A stretch of DNA of 64,000 nucleotides from JABSQH01 sp965230015 (lineage in GTDB: Bacteria > Actinomycetota > Acidimicrobiia > Acidimicrobiales > Ilumatobacteraceae). Positions 34,118-42,604 of this stretch are shown one piece after another. The notes below the pieces were generated by a model, which searched no databases, was not told the origin of the DNA, and saw nothing but the letters and a program-made list of their open reading frames with translations. Location of the stretch: the NCBI GenBank assembly GCA_965230015.1, contig CBDDKF010000021.1:122077-186076 (forward strand), given 5' to 3'. The translations under genes and the position numbers were made by a program. The number at the start of each line of letters is the position of its first letter. The first letter of the stretch is position 1.

Positions 34118-36571
34118 TCAGCGATGCCGACGACGGCCACCGCCGCGCCGGTTGCCACCGCCGCTGCCAGAACGCGCCGGGCGCTCCTGGCGCGGACCGA
34201 GATCGCCCAGCTCGTCGGCCAGTTCGGCATCGAAGGCATCCTCGAAGCTGACCTCGACGACGTCACCCGACGACGATGACGAGGCCGGAGCATCGTCGTC
34301 GTTGCGCCGCTCGCGACGGCCGCGGCCGTTGCTGCGACCGCCGTCGCCGTTGTCGCTCGATCCGCCGCCGCTACCGGCGAGGGCCTCGTCGGTCGGCACC
34401 AGGCTGACCTTGCCCTTGTCGTCGATCTCGTCGACGCGCACCTCGATCTCCTGACCGAGTTCGAGCACGTCGTCGACCGAGTTGATGCGCTTGCCACCGC
34501 CGAGGCGGGAGATGTGCACCAGACCGTCACGGCCAGGGAGGATGTTGACGAACGCACCGAACTTGGTGATGTTCACCACGCGGCCCGGGTACACGGCGCC
34601 GAGCTCGGCCTTCGGCGGATCGACGATCGCCATGATCGCGTCCTTGGCCTCCTCCATGCGCCACGACTCGACCGCGCCGATGGTGACGATGCCCTGGGCG
34701 CCGTCGTCGTCGACGCCGATATCGGCCCCGGTCTCCTGCTGGATCGTGTTGATGATCTTGCCCTTGGGGCCGATGACCTCACCGACCTTGTCGAGCGGGA
34801 TCGTGATCGTGGTGATCTTCGGAGCGGTCTCGGCAACCTCGGTGCGCGGCTCGGCGATCGCCGCAGTCATCACCTCGAGGATCTCCATCCGCGCTTCGCG
34901 CGCCTGCTGCAACGCAGCGGTGAGCACGTCGGCGGGGATGCCGTCGATCTTGGTATCGAGCTGCAACGCCGTGATCGCGTCTTCGGTACCGGCGACCTTG
35001 AAGTCCATGTCGCCGAACGCGTCCTCGGCGCCGAGGATGTCGGTGAGCGTGATGTACTCGCCGCCCTCGTACACGAGGCCCATGGCGATACCCGACACGT
35101 GACCACGAGTGGGCACGCCGGCGTCCATCAGCGAGAGGCTGGACGAGCACACCGAACCCATCGAGGTCGAGCCGTTCGACGACATGACCTCTGACACCAG
35201 GCGCAGCGTGTAGGCGAAGTCCTCCTGGTTCGGAACGACCGGGAGCACCGCACGGGCGGCGAGCGCGCCGTGGCCGATCTCGCGGCGCTTCGGCGAGCCG
35301 ACGCGGCCGGTTTCACCGTTGGCCCACGGCGGCATGTTGTAGTGGTGCAGGTAGCGCTTCTCGTTGTTCGGCGAGAGCGAGTCGATGATCTGGTTCATCC
35401 GCGGCATCGCCAGGGTGCACACGTTCATCACCTGGGTCTCGCCACGCGTGAACAGACCCGATCCGTGCGCCGTCGGCAACACGCCGACCTCGGCCGACAC
35501 CGGACGCAGGTCCTTGGGGCCGCGGCCGTCGATGCGCAGTTGCTCGTCGACGATCCGCTGACGCACCAGCTTCTTGGTCAGCGAACGGATCGCTTCTTTG
35601 ATCTGCTTGGCCTGACCGGCGAACTCGCCCGGGGCATCGTCGGTGCCGCACAGCGCAGCGATCGTCTCGTCGGTGACGGCGTCGGTGGCGAGCGAACGCT
35701 CGGCCTTGGCCGAGATGCGCACCGCCGGGGCGAGCTTCTCGGAAGCAAACGCTTCGACGGCCGCAAACACCTCAGGGGTGTAGTCGAGCTGCGGGGTCCA
35801 CTCCATCGGCTCGATGGGGCCCATGGTGGCGATCACCGAGGCGACGAGCTGACGCTGCAGCGCGATCGACTCCTTGATCCACACCTTGCAGGCCTCGAGG
35901 CCGTCGGCGAGGACTTCCTCGGTGACCTTCTTGGCGCCGTCTTCGTAGTAGTAGAACGCGTTCTCGCTGCCACCGGCTTCGACCATCATCACGGCGACGT
36001 CGCCGCTGTCGAGCTCACGGCCAGCGACGACGAGCTCGAACGTGCCGGCCTCGCCCTCTTCGAATGTCGGGTGCGGAATCCACTCACCCTCGACCGAGTA
36101 GGCCATGCGCACGGCGCCGATCGGGCCGTCGAACGGAATCCCCGAGATCATCAGCGCAGCAGACGCCGCATTGATCGACAACACGTCGTGCGGGTTCTCC
36201 TGGTCGGCACCGAGCACGGTGGTGACCACCTGGGTCTCGTTGCGGAACCCGTCGGGGAACGACGGACGCAGCGGACGGTCGGTCAGCCGGCACGTGAGGA
36301 TCGCCTCTTCGGTCGGACGACCTTCACGACGGAAGAACGAGCCGGGAATCTTGCCGGCGGCGTACGCCCGCTCTTCGACGTCGACCGTCAGGGGGAAGAA
36401 ATCGATGCCATCGCGCACGTGCGACGCGGCGTTGGCGGTGGTCAGGACGCGTGTGCCGCCGATGTTGGCAACGACCGCACCCTGACTCTGGGGGGCGAAC
36501 TTGCCGGTCTCGAACGACAGCGTCTTGTCGGTCCCCGATACGGGACCGGACACGGAAATGGGATCAGCCAC
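34118..36571 (-). CDS. pnp: Polyribonucleotide nucleotidyltransferase (PNPase)
   Basis: An 817-residue exoribonuclease with two RNase PH domains (the second containing MPPWANGETGRVGSPKRREIGHGALAAR-type residues around 440 and SSNGSTSMGSVCSS), an all-helical linker, a KH domain (KVGEVIGPKGKIINTIQQ) and an S1 domain (GRVVNITKFGAFVNILPGRD). The C-terminus adds a Gly/Ser/Arg/Asp-rich tail that is common in actinobacteria and may bind RNA or degradosome partners. It degrades RNA 3'-5' using phosphate. GTG 36571 is preceded by AAAGGAG and by a hairpin that may be an RNase III target for autoregulation, as in other bacteria. Confidence 0.97.
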   Translation of the reverse strand: MADPISVSGPVSGTDKTLSFETGKFAPQSQGAVVANIGGTRVLTTANAASHVRDGIDFFPLTVDVEERAYAAGKIPGSFFRREGRPTEEAILTCRLTDRPLRPSFPDGFRNETQVVTTVLGADQENPHDVLSINAASAALMISGIPFDGPIGAVRMAYSVEGEWIPHPTFEEGEAGTFELVVAGRELDSGDVAVMMVEAGGSENAFYYYEDGAKKVTEEVLADGLEACKVWIKESIALQRQLVASVIATMGPIEPMEWTPQLDYTPEVFAAVEAFASEKLAPAVRISAKAERSLATDAVTDETIAALCGTDDAPGEFAGQAKQIKEAIRSLTKKLVRQRIVDEQLRIDGRGPKDLRPVSAEVGVLPTAHGSGLFTRGETQVMNVCTLAMPRMNQIIDSLSPNNEKRYLHHYNMPPWANGETGRVGSPKRREIGHGALAARAVLPVVPNQEDFAYTLRLVSEVMSSNGSTSMGSVCSSSLSLMDAGVPTRGHVSGIAMGLVYEGGEYITLTDILGAEDAFGDMDFKVAGTEDAITALQLDTKIDGIPADVLTAALQQAREARMEILEVMTAAIAEPRTEVAETAPKITTITIPLDKVGEVIGPKGKIINTIQQETGADIGVDDDGAQGIVTIGAVESWRMEEAKDAIMAIVDPPKAELGAVYPGRVVNITKFGAFVNILPGRDGLVHISRLGGGKRINSVDDVLELGQEIEVRVDEIDDKGKVSLVPTDEALAGSGGGSSDNGDGGRSNGRGRRERRNDDDAPASSSSSGDVVEVSFEDAFDAELADELGDLGPRQERPARSGSGGGNRRGGGRRRHR

Positions 36572-36587
36572 AAGGGCTCCTTTCGCT

Positions 36588-36605
36588 GGCTTCCGCGCGG
36601 AAGCC
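36588..36605 (-). promoter_or_regulatory. Hairpin in the pnp leader
   Basis: GGCTTCCGCGCGGAAGCC is a perfect 7-bp inverted repeat with a 4-base loop, positioned just upstream of the pnp ribosome-binding site. It could end some rpsO transcripts or serve as the processing site through which PNPase limits its own mRNA, as known in enterobacteria. The rest of the 245-base rpsO-pnp gap shows no gene. Confidence 0.5.
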
Positions 36606-36816
36606 GGTTATGGAGCGACAAAGCCGGTTCCCAGTTGGCAATCCCGAACTCGCTGCGATGCGCTCACGTGAGCGCTGAGCTCGGAGTCAGCAACCGGCAA
36701 CCGACGGCGGGTCGCTCGTCGGCGCGGACGTTCCAACGCCGACGCGCAGCCTACCGGCTAAAGACCTGAGTTGGCTGGAGTACCGGCCCGATGGCCGGAG
36801 TGACTGCGACCTGGCG

Positions 36817-37095
36817 TCAGCGACGCAGGCCCTGATCAGCCACGATCTTGCGGTAGCGCTCGACGTCGATCGAACGCACGTAGTCGAGCATCCGCCGGCG
36901 GCGGCCGACGAGCATCAACAGCCCACGACGGCTGTGGTGGTCCTTCTTGTGCACCTTGAGGTGCTCGGTGAGATGGGTGATGCGCTCGGTAAGGAGCGCG
37001 ATCTGCACCTCCGGCGACCCCGTGTCGTTGTCGTGGGTCTTGTTCTTCTCGATCGTCGCCGCCTTGTTCGGCGCCGTGGAACTGATGTCGGCCAT
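36817..37095 (-). CDS. rpsO: 30S ribosomal protein S15
   Basis: A 92-residue protein of standard S15 length plus three extra N-terminal residues. It shows DTGSPEVQIALLTERITHLTEH, the conserved KKDHHSRRGLLMLVGRRRRMLDYV loop region, and the end of the fourth helix ERYRKIVADQGLRR. S15 binds 16S rRNA helices 20-22 early in small-subunit assembly. It precedes pnp on the same strand, as in most bacteria. Two hairpins in its leader may be the site where free S15 represses translation. The start is preceded by GAGAAGG. Confidence 0.97.
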   Translation of the reverse strand: MADISSTAPNKAATIEKNKTHDNDTGSPEVQIALLTERITHLTEHLKVHKKDHHSRRGLLMLVGRRRRMLDYVRSIDVERYRKIVADQGLRR

Positions 37096-37125
37096 TGCCT
37101 ACCTTCTCGTTGCCTTCCGTGTCGG

Positions 37126-37162
37126 CCGCCAGGTGGCGGTCCGGAGGTCGCAGCAGTGCTGC
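37126..37162 (-). promoter_or_regulatory. Two hairpins in the rpsO leader
   Basis: CCGCCAGGTGGCGG (37126-37139) and GCAGCAGTGCTGC (37150-37162) are perfect inverted repeats 31-67 bases upstream of the rpsO start. Ribosomal protein S15 is known to regulate its own mRNA by binding structured leaders in several bacteria; here the fold is seen but binding is inferred. Confidence 0.4.
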
Positions 37163-37296
37163 ATCACGCCTGCGCCGGAGCCCAAACGGACCCTGCAATG
37201 CTACGGGTTCTGCCGGACCTTCCACCGCCGTCGTCGGCAGATCGGCGACGACGGCAATGCGTGGTGAGTGGATCGACGTCGCTACCCTCGCCGCCG

Positions 37297-38061
37297 ATGT
37301 CGGCGAGGATCGAGATCTCGGGAGTGCGCAAGTCGTTCGGCCCGGTAGTCGCGCTCGATCCGATCGACCTCGTGATCGAGCCGGGCGAGACGGTCACGCT
37401 GCTCGGTCCGTCCGGCTGCGGCAAGACCACGTTGCTCCGAATGATCGCTGGGCTCGAGGAGCCGACGGCCGGCACGATCACGGTCGGCGGCGAATCGGCG
37501 TCGACGGCCCGACGCAACAAGCACATTGGCTTCGTTCCCCAATCGCCGGCCCTGCTGCCGTGGCGCAGCGTGCGCAAGAACGCCGAGTTGTTGCTCGATC
37601 TGAACCGTCGAGCCAATCCTGCGAACCGCTCGGCATCGGTCGACGACCTCCTCGACAGCGTGGGTTTGCGCGACTTCGGTGATGCCTTCCCCCACGAGTT
37701 GTCCGGCGGCATGCAGCAGCGGGTCGGGCTGGTGCGGGCATTCGCCCTCGACGCCCCGATTCTGCTGATGGACGAACCGTTCGCTGCGCTCGACGAGCTC
37801 ACCCGGGCCGACATGCGCCACCTACTCGTCGAGCTGCGCGAACCGCTCGGCACGACGGTCGTCTTCGTCACCCACTCGATCGCCGAGGCGGCGTTCCTGT
37901 CGGATCGCGTTGCGGTGATGTCGGCTCGACCTGGGTCGATCGTCGACGACGCGACGATTCCGTTCGCTCATCCGCGGCATCCCGACCTCGAGGACCAGGA
38001 CGACTTCTTTCACGTCGCGACGCAGTTGAAGTCTGCGCTGGCCGCCGGAGCGCAGCGATGA
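37297..38061 (+). CDS. ABC transporter ATP-binding protein (nitrate/sulfonate/taurine type)
   Basis: A 254-residue ATPase with Walker A GPSGCGKTTLLRMIAGLEEP, Q-loop FVPQSPALLPWRSVRKNAEL, signature LSGGMQQRVGLVRAFAL, Walker B ILLMDEPFAALDE and VTHSIAEAAFL. The LLPWR and DEPFAALDELTR motifs are those of the TauB/SsuB/ThiZ importers. It is the first gene of an operon with a one-permease, one-binding-protein complement. The permease start overlaps its stop (ATGA). Substrate class could be sulfonates, nitrate or pyrimidine-like thiamin precursors. Confidence 0.9.
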   Translation: MSARIEISGVRKSFGPVVALDPIDLVIEPGETVTLLGPSGCGKTTLLRMIAGLEEPTAGTITVGGESASTARRNKHIGFVPQSPALLPWRSVRKNAELLLDLNRRANPANRSASVDDLLDSVGLRDFGDAFPHELSGGMQQRVGLVRAFALDAPILLMDEPFAALDELTRADMRHLLVELREPLGTTVVFVTHSIAEAAFLSDRVAVMSARPGSIVDDATIPFAHPRHPDLEDQDDFFHVATQLKSALAAGAQR

Positions 38062-38831
38062 GCAGGGATGCGCTCCGGCGAATCGCCGCACCTGTCATCG
38101 GCATCGTCGTCTTCGCGCTCCTCTGGGAGCTCCTCGTCTGGGCGTTCGACGTGCGTCGGTTCGTGCTCCTGCCGCCGTCGTCGATCATCGAGGAGTTGTT
38201 CGACAATCCGGGCTTCTATTGGGACAACATCGTCGTCACCGCCCGCCACATGTTCATCGGTCTGGCGATTTCGCTCGTCGTGTCGATCGTGGTCGGCTCG
38301 GCACTCGCCGCATCGCGTTTCCTCGAAGAGGCCGCCGCGCCAGTTCTCATCCTGATCCTGGTGACACCGTGGGTCGCCTACATCACGTCCGTCGTGCTCT
38401 GGCTCGGGATCGGCGAGCGGCCGATCCTGTTCATGGTGGCGTTCACGTCGTTCCCGGTGTTCACCTTCGGCGTCGTCGGCGGGATGCGTTCGGCCGACCC
38501 TGCGGCCAGAGAGCTGTTCGCCAGTGTCGACGCTCGACGGTGGGAGGTGCTGTGGCGGCTACGGCTGCCGTCGGCGTTGCCGTCGATCTTCACCACGGCG
38601 CGGTTTGCGATCGGCTTGGGCCTGGCCGCGGCGTACTTCAGCGAGGGCGCCGCGTTGACCAACGAGGGCCTTGGTGCCATCGGCCGCCGAGCGACGATCG
38701 ATCAGACGACCGGCGCCGAGGTGCTGTGGACGGCCATCGTGTGCTCGGCACTGCTCGGCGTCACCGGACTGATCCTGCTGACCATCGTCGAGCGCCGTTT
38801 GCTGCGCTGGCACGCATCACAACGCACCTGA
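38058..38831 (+). CDS. ABC transporter permease (TauC/SsuC type)
   Basis: A 257-residue membrane protein with six predicted helices, starting APVIGIVVFALLWELLVWAF and RFVLLPPSSIIEELF, both typical of TauC/SsuC/ThiX permeases. The cytoplasmic EAA loop is in AARELFASVDARRWEVLWRL followed by RLPSALPSIFTTARFAIGLG. It forms the channel for the ATPase at 37297. Its gene is followed by a 115-base gap and then the binding-protein gene, an unusual order (ATPase, permease, binding protein). Confidence 0.9.
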   Translation: MSRDALRRIAAPVIGIVVFALLWELLVWAFDVRRFVLLPPSSIIEELFDNPGFYWDNIVVTARHMFIGLAISLVVSIVVGSALAASRFLEEAAAPVLILILVTPWVAYITSVVLWLGIGERPILFMVAFTSFPVFTFGVVGGMRSADPAARELFASVDARRWEVLWRLRLPSALPSIFTTARFAIGLGLAAAYFSEGAALTNEGLGAIGRRATIDQTTGAEVLWTAIVCSALLGVTGLILLTIVERRLLRWHASQRT

Positions 38832-38946
38832 GTGGCGGGTGACGAACCCCGTGTTGCGATTCTCGCGTCCGAGTGTGCAACACTCAGTTCAACAAACGAA
38901 CTCGCTGCACTCGGTGACGAGCGAGCCCGACCGTCAGGACTGACCC

Positions 38947-40158
38947 ATGCGCACCATCACCGCTCTCGCAACGGCCGGAGCACTCCTCGCCCTCGCCGCG
39001 TGCAGCGACGACGACAACGGCTCGAGCGAGAGTACCGCCGCGACGACCGCAACCACCGCCGCGGCCGACACCGGCGACGACTCGAACGGCGGCGACGCCG
39101 GTGGCGACATGGCGGACGACACAGCCGACGCCATGACCGTGGTTGCCGGTGAACCCTTCCCCGAGGCGCGGTGTGCGGCCAACGAAGCTGCGGGCACGGT
39201 GACGTTCCTCACCGGCTTCGACTACGCCGCCACTGCGTCTATCGTCGATGTAATCGTCGCCCAGGAGGCGGGCTACTACGACGAGCTGTGCCTCGACGTG
39301 GAGATCGTGCCGAGCTTCTCCACGGCGAACTATCCGTTGATCGCCGAGAACGAGGCGCAGTTTGCCTCGGGCGGCTCGTTCAGCGAGGTCGTCGCCTTCG
39401 CCGAGGCCAACGACGCCGACTTCGTGGTGGTCGCCGTCGAAGGGCGCACGCCGATCGACTCGCTGATCGTCAAGCCGGGCGAAGCGGCCGACCTCGCATC
39501 GCTCGAGGGCACGACCATCGGTGTCAAGGGCAAGCTGCCGCCGAGCATCGCCGCGATGCTCTCCGCTGAGGGACTCGTCGAAGGCGAGAACTTCGACACC
39601 GTGCTGCTCGACGGATTCGATCCCACGGCGCACATCGCCATCGACTCGATCGTCGGCTTCCCAGGCTGGCAGAGCAACGAACCCGGTGCGCTCGAACGCA
39701 ACGACATCGACTTCGAGTTGTTCACGCCGCAAGACTTCGACGTGCCAGGTTCGTTCGGTGCGATCTACACCAATCAGCAGTTCGTCGACGAGCATCCAAC
39801 CGCCGCCGAGGACTTCGTGCGGGCCACCATGCGCGGACTCGACGATGCCCTCACCGATCCCGAGGGTGCCGCCACGACTGCGCTGGCGCTGATCGAGGCT
39901 GGCGGCAACCCGAACTTCTTGTCGACCGAGGGCGAGATCTTCCGCTGGACCACCGATGCCGCGCTCATCGTGGACACCACCCCCGACGGAACCGGCGTCG
40001 GCGTGCCCGACACCGATGCGCTGCAGGCCGAGCTCGACGCCTACGCCGCAGTCGGCTTGTTCGGCGACGGCGACGCACCCGACGCAGCCAGCAGCCTCGG
40101 CGACGTGATCATCGTCGGCATCTACGACGACACCGGCACGGTCATCTGGCCGGCTTGA
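38947..40158 (+). CDS. ABC transporter substrate-binding lipoprotein (NMT1/THI5-like)
   Basis: A 403-residue lipoprotein with signal ALATAGALLALAAC, a Thr/Ala/Gly/Asp linker of about 50 residues, then an NMT1-like fold: VTFLTGFDYAATASIVDVIV, QEAGYYDELCLDVEIVP, SGGSFSEVVAFAEANDADFV, SLIVKPGEAADLASLEGTTI and GFPGWQSNEPGALE. These match binding proteins for thiamin pyrimidine precursors, sulfonates or riboflavin-like molecules; the sequence does not tell which. ATG 38947 is used. It ends in the -35 region of the promoter for the next gene. Confidence 0.82.
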   Translation: MRTITALATAGALLALAACSDDDNGSSESTAATTATTAAADTGDDSNGGDAGGDMADDTADAMTVVAGEPFPEARCAANEAAGTVTFLTGFDYAATASIVDVIVAQEAGYYDELCLDVEIVPSFSTANYPLIAENEAQFASGGSFSEVVAFAEANDADFVVVAVEGRTPIDSLIVKPGEAADLASLEGTTIGVKGKLPPSIAAMLSAEGLVEGENFDTVLLDGFDPTAHIAIDSIVGFPGWQSNEPGALERNDIDFELFTPQDFDVPGSFGAIYTNQQFVDEHPTAAEDFVRATMRGLDDALTDPEGAATTALALIEAGGNPNFLSTEGEIFRWTTDAALIVDTTPDGTGVGVPDTDALQAELDAYAAVGLFGDGDAPDAASSLGDVIIVGIYDDTGTVIWPA

Positions 40159-40185
40159 CCTGGTGTGCGCTCCAGGTTGTTCACT
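40155..40185 (+). promoter_or_regulatory. MerR-type promoter with operator palindrome
   Basis: TTGACC at 40155-40160 and a weak TTCACT at 40180-40185 are 19 bases apart, the long spacer characteristic of MerR-activated promoters. Between them ACCTGG (40158-40163) and CCAGGT (40172-40177) form an inverted repeat around 8 bases. It lies just before the MerR gene start at 40192, so transcripts would be leaderless or very short-leadered. Confidence 0.6.
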
Positions 40186-40191
40186 GGGGCC

Positions 40192-40602
40192 ATGACAGTT
40201 TCTACGACCCCCTCGGCGGAGGGCGCGTGGCTCACGCCGGGCGAGATGGCCGAACGGACGGGCGTCAGCATCGACACGCTGCGCTACTACGAGAGCGAAG
40301 GGTTGATCACCGAGGTGGCCCGCGCCGCCAACGGGCATCGGCGCTACAGCGGCGATGACGTGTTGTGGGTAGAGGTGTTGCGCTGCCTGCGCGCCACCGG
40401 GATGACCATCGATCAGCTACGCGCGTACTGCAGCCTCGGCGAGCGCGGCCCGGTAACGAAGCCAGAACGCAAGCGGATCCTGCTCGAACACCGAGCACTC
40501 GTCGTCGATCAGATCAGCGAGCTGCGGCTGGCCGTCGATCTGATCGACCACAAGCTCGCCCACTACGCCGACACCAAAGCCGCACCCGCAGGAGTCAACT
40601 GA
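40192..40602 (+). CDS. MerR family transcriptional regulator
   Basis: A 136-residue regulator with the MerR winged helix LTPGEMAERTGVSIDTLRYYESEGLI and GHRRYSGDDVLWVEVLRCLRATGMTIDQLRAY, and a C-terminal coiled coil (LEHRALVVDQISELRLAVDLIDHKL). There are no Cys residues near the end for metal binding, so it belongs to the non-metal group that includes regulators of aldo/keto reductase and redox genes. Its stop overlaps the start of the aldo/keto reductase gene (TGATG), which it very probably controls along with itself via the promoter at 40155. ATG 40192 starts inside the operator-adjacent region. Confidence 0.88.
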   Translation: MTVSTTPSAEGAWLTPGEMAERTGVSIDTLRYYESEGLITEVARAANGHRRYSGDDVLWVEVLRCLRATGMTIDQLRAYCSLGERGPVTKPERKRILLEHRALVVDQISELRLAVDLIDHKLAHYADTKAAPAGVN

Positions 40603-41654
40603 TGCGTCCGTCCGACAACACCCACCCGTATGTACAGGTCGGCCGCAGCGGGCTGTTCGCCCACGGCATCGCACTCGGCACCATGCAGTTCGGCTGGTCG
40701 GTCGATGAAGCGGGATCGTTCGACGTGCTCGACACTTACGACGAGGCCGGCGGCAACTTCATCGACACCGCCGACGTCTACTCGGTGTGGTCCGGCGCCG
40801 AGGGCGGACCGGCCAACGCCGGCGGCGTGTCGGAGGGAATCATCGGGCGCTGGCTCGCCGCTCGCGGTAACCGCGACCGGATGGTCATCGCCACCAAGGT
40901 GCGCGGCGCGATGGGCGAGCTGTTCGCCGATCACCGCGGCACCGCCCGCTCACGCGAAGGGCTGTCGCGGCGGTGGGTGATCCAGGCGTGCGAGGACAGC
41001 CTTCGGCGACTCGGCGTCGACTACATCGACCTGTACCAGGTGCACTGGATCGACCCACGGGTGCCGATCGAAGAGACGCTGTCGGCGCTCACCGATCTCG
41101 TGCGCCAGGGCAAGGTGCGCTACCTGGGGTGCTCGAACTTCTCAGCATGGCGCCTGATGGAAGCCCTCTGGATCGCTGATCGACGCAACCTCGAGCCGTT
41201 CGTCTCGGTGCAGCCCGAGTACCACCTGCTCGATCCCACACGTTCGTTCGTGGAGATGGAACTGGCACCGATGTGCCAGGCATACGGCATCGGCATGATC
41301 CCGTACTCGCCGCTCGCCGGCGGCGTACTCACGGGCAAGTACCAACGCGATGCGGCCCTTCCCGAGAGCGTGCGGGCCGCGTCGAACGCGGCGAATCGGC
41401 TCACCGACAAGAACTGGTCGATCGTCGACACGCTGGTGGAGGTGGCCGGCGAGGAGGGCATGACCCCGGGCCAGGCGGCGATCAACTGGTTGCGGTCGAA
41501 GCCGTGGGTGAGCTCACCGATCGTCGGCGCCAACCGTCCCGAGCAACTCCGTGAAAGCCTGGGCGCGCTCGACCACTCGCTGTCACCCGAGGCCGTCGAA
41601 CGGCTCGACACGGTGAGCGACTTCACCCGCAGCCGCCCGGCGCTGGAGAACTAG
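40602..41654 (+). CDS. Aldo/keto reductase
   Basis: A 350-residue NADPH-dependent oxidoreductase of the (beta/alpha)8 AKR family. Visible are ALGTMQFGW, the catalytic Asp and Tyr in NFIDTADVYSVW, the Lys in MVIATKVRG, the His in DLYQVHWID, GKVRYLGCSNFSAWRL and the cofactor region SPIVGANRPEQLRESL. It reduces aldehydes or ketones; the physiological substrate is unknown. It is co-transcribed with the MerR regulator, whose genes often respond to reactive aldehydes. Its stop overlaps that of the convergent ribF by 4 bases, leaving no room for a terminator. Confidence 0.92.
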   Translation: MRPSDNTHPYVQVGRSGLFAHGIALGTMQFGWSVDEAGSFDVLDTYDEAGGNFIDTADVYSVWSGAEGGPANAGGVSEGIIGRWLAARGNRDRMVIATKVRGAMGELFADHRGTARSREGLSRRWVIQACEDSLRRLGVDYIDLYQVHWIDPRVPIEETLSALTDLVRQGKVRYLGCSNFSAWRLMEALWIADRRNLEPFVSVQPEYHLLDPTRSFVEMELAPMCQAYGIGMIPYSPLAGGVLTGKYQRDAALPESVRAASNAANRLTDKNWSIVDTLVEVAGEEGMTPGQAAINWLRSKPWVSSPIVGANRPEQLRESLGALDHSLSPEAVERLDTVSDFTRSRPALEN

Positions 41655-42598
41655 CCTTCGGCCAGCAGCTCGCGCGACCGGTCGATGTCGGTGGCCAGCT
41701 GGGCGATCAGCGCGTCGACGCCGTCGAACTTGCGCTCGCTGCGCAGGAAGTAGGCGAAGCGCACCTTGGCCGGCTCGCCGTACAGGTCGCCGTCGAAGTC
41801 GATCAAGTGCGCCTCGACCGAGGGCGTCTCGGCGTGCTCGTAGAACGTCGGGCGGCGGCCGACATTGATGGCGCTCGGATGGATCGTGCCGTCGGGGCGC
41901 TCGTACCAGCCGGCGTACACACCGTCGGCGGGAAAGCACGTGTCGGGCGGCACCTGGACGTTGGCGGTCGGAAATCCGAGCAGCCGGCCGCGCTGGTCGC
42001 CTTGCATCACCGGGCCGCGCACCTCGAACAGCCGACCGAGCAACTCGTTGGCCCGCGTGACGTCGCCGCCGGCGAGCGCCCGGCGAATCGCTGTGGAGCT
42101 GATCGGCTCGTCGACGCCATCGGCACGCGGGATCAGATCGAGCGGCTCGACGTCGAAGTCGGCCTCGGCACCGATCTTGCGCAGCAGATCGACGTTGCCG
42201 GCCCGGTCACGTCCGAAGTGGAAGTCGTCGCCGACCACGATCAGCTGCGTGCCGAGGGTGTCGACGAGCACCCGCGTGACGAACGACTCGGGCGACTCGG
42301 CGGCCTGTTCGGCATCGAACGGAACGACGACGCACGCGTCGACGCCGGTGTCGGCGAGTAGCTCCAGCTTCTGATCGGGATCGGTGAGCAGCCGTGGCGC
42401 CGAGTCGGGGCGCACCACCGACGCCGGATGACGGTCGAACGTGACGACTGCCGAGATCGCGCCGAGTTCAGCGGCCCGGGCCTTGACGTGATCGATCACT
42501 GCACGGTGGCCCTGATGCACGCCGTCGTAGGCGCCGATCGTGATGACAGCGCGGCGACCCGGCCACGGCGGTGACGACAGATCGTTGACGATTTCCAC
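41651..42598 (-). CDS. ribF: Bifunctional riboflavin kinase / FAD synthetase
   Basis: A 315-residue protein. The N-terminal FAD synthetase half has the nucleotidyl-transferase motif TIGAYDGVHQGHRAVIDHV, VVTFDRHPASVV, VGDDFHFGRDRAGN and the ISST motif in EPISSTAIRRAL. The C-terminal riboflavin kinase half has GRLLGFPTANVQVPPD, GVYAGWY and INVGRRPTF with LIDFDGDLYGEPAKVRFAYFLR. It makes FMN and FAD in the cytoplasm. It is the last gene of the translation operon, six bases after truB, as in many bacteria. The start codon is GTG. Confidence 0.95.
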   Translation of the reverse strand: MEIVNDLSSPPWPGRRAVITIGAYDGVHQGHRAVIDHVKARAAELGAISAVVTFDRHPASVVRPDSAPRLLTDPDQKLELLADTGVDACVVVPFDAEQAAESPESFVTRVLVDTLGTQLIVVGDDFHFGRDRAGNVDLLRKIGAEADFDVEPLDLIPRADGVDEPISSTAIRRALAGGDVTRANELLGRLFEVRGPVMQGDQRGRLLGFPTANVQVPPDTCFPADGVYAGWYERPDGTIHPSAINVGRRPTFYEHAETPSVEAHLIDFDGDLYGEPAKVRFAYFLRSERKFDGVDALIAQLATDIDRSRELLAEG

Positions 42599-42604
42599 GG
42601 CGGG

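Noticed and set aside
35270..36769. Plus-strand open frame of 499 codons inside pnp
   Set aside because: Antisense of PNPase with low-complexity composition; no domain.
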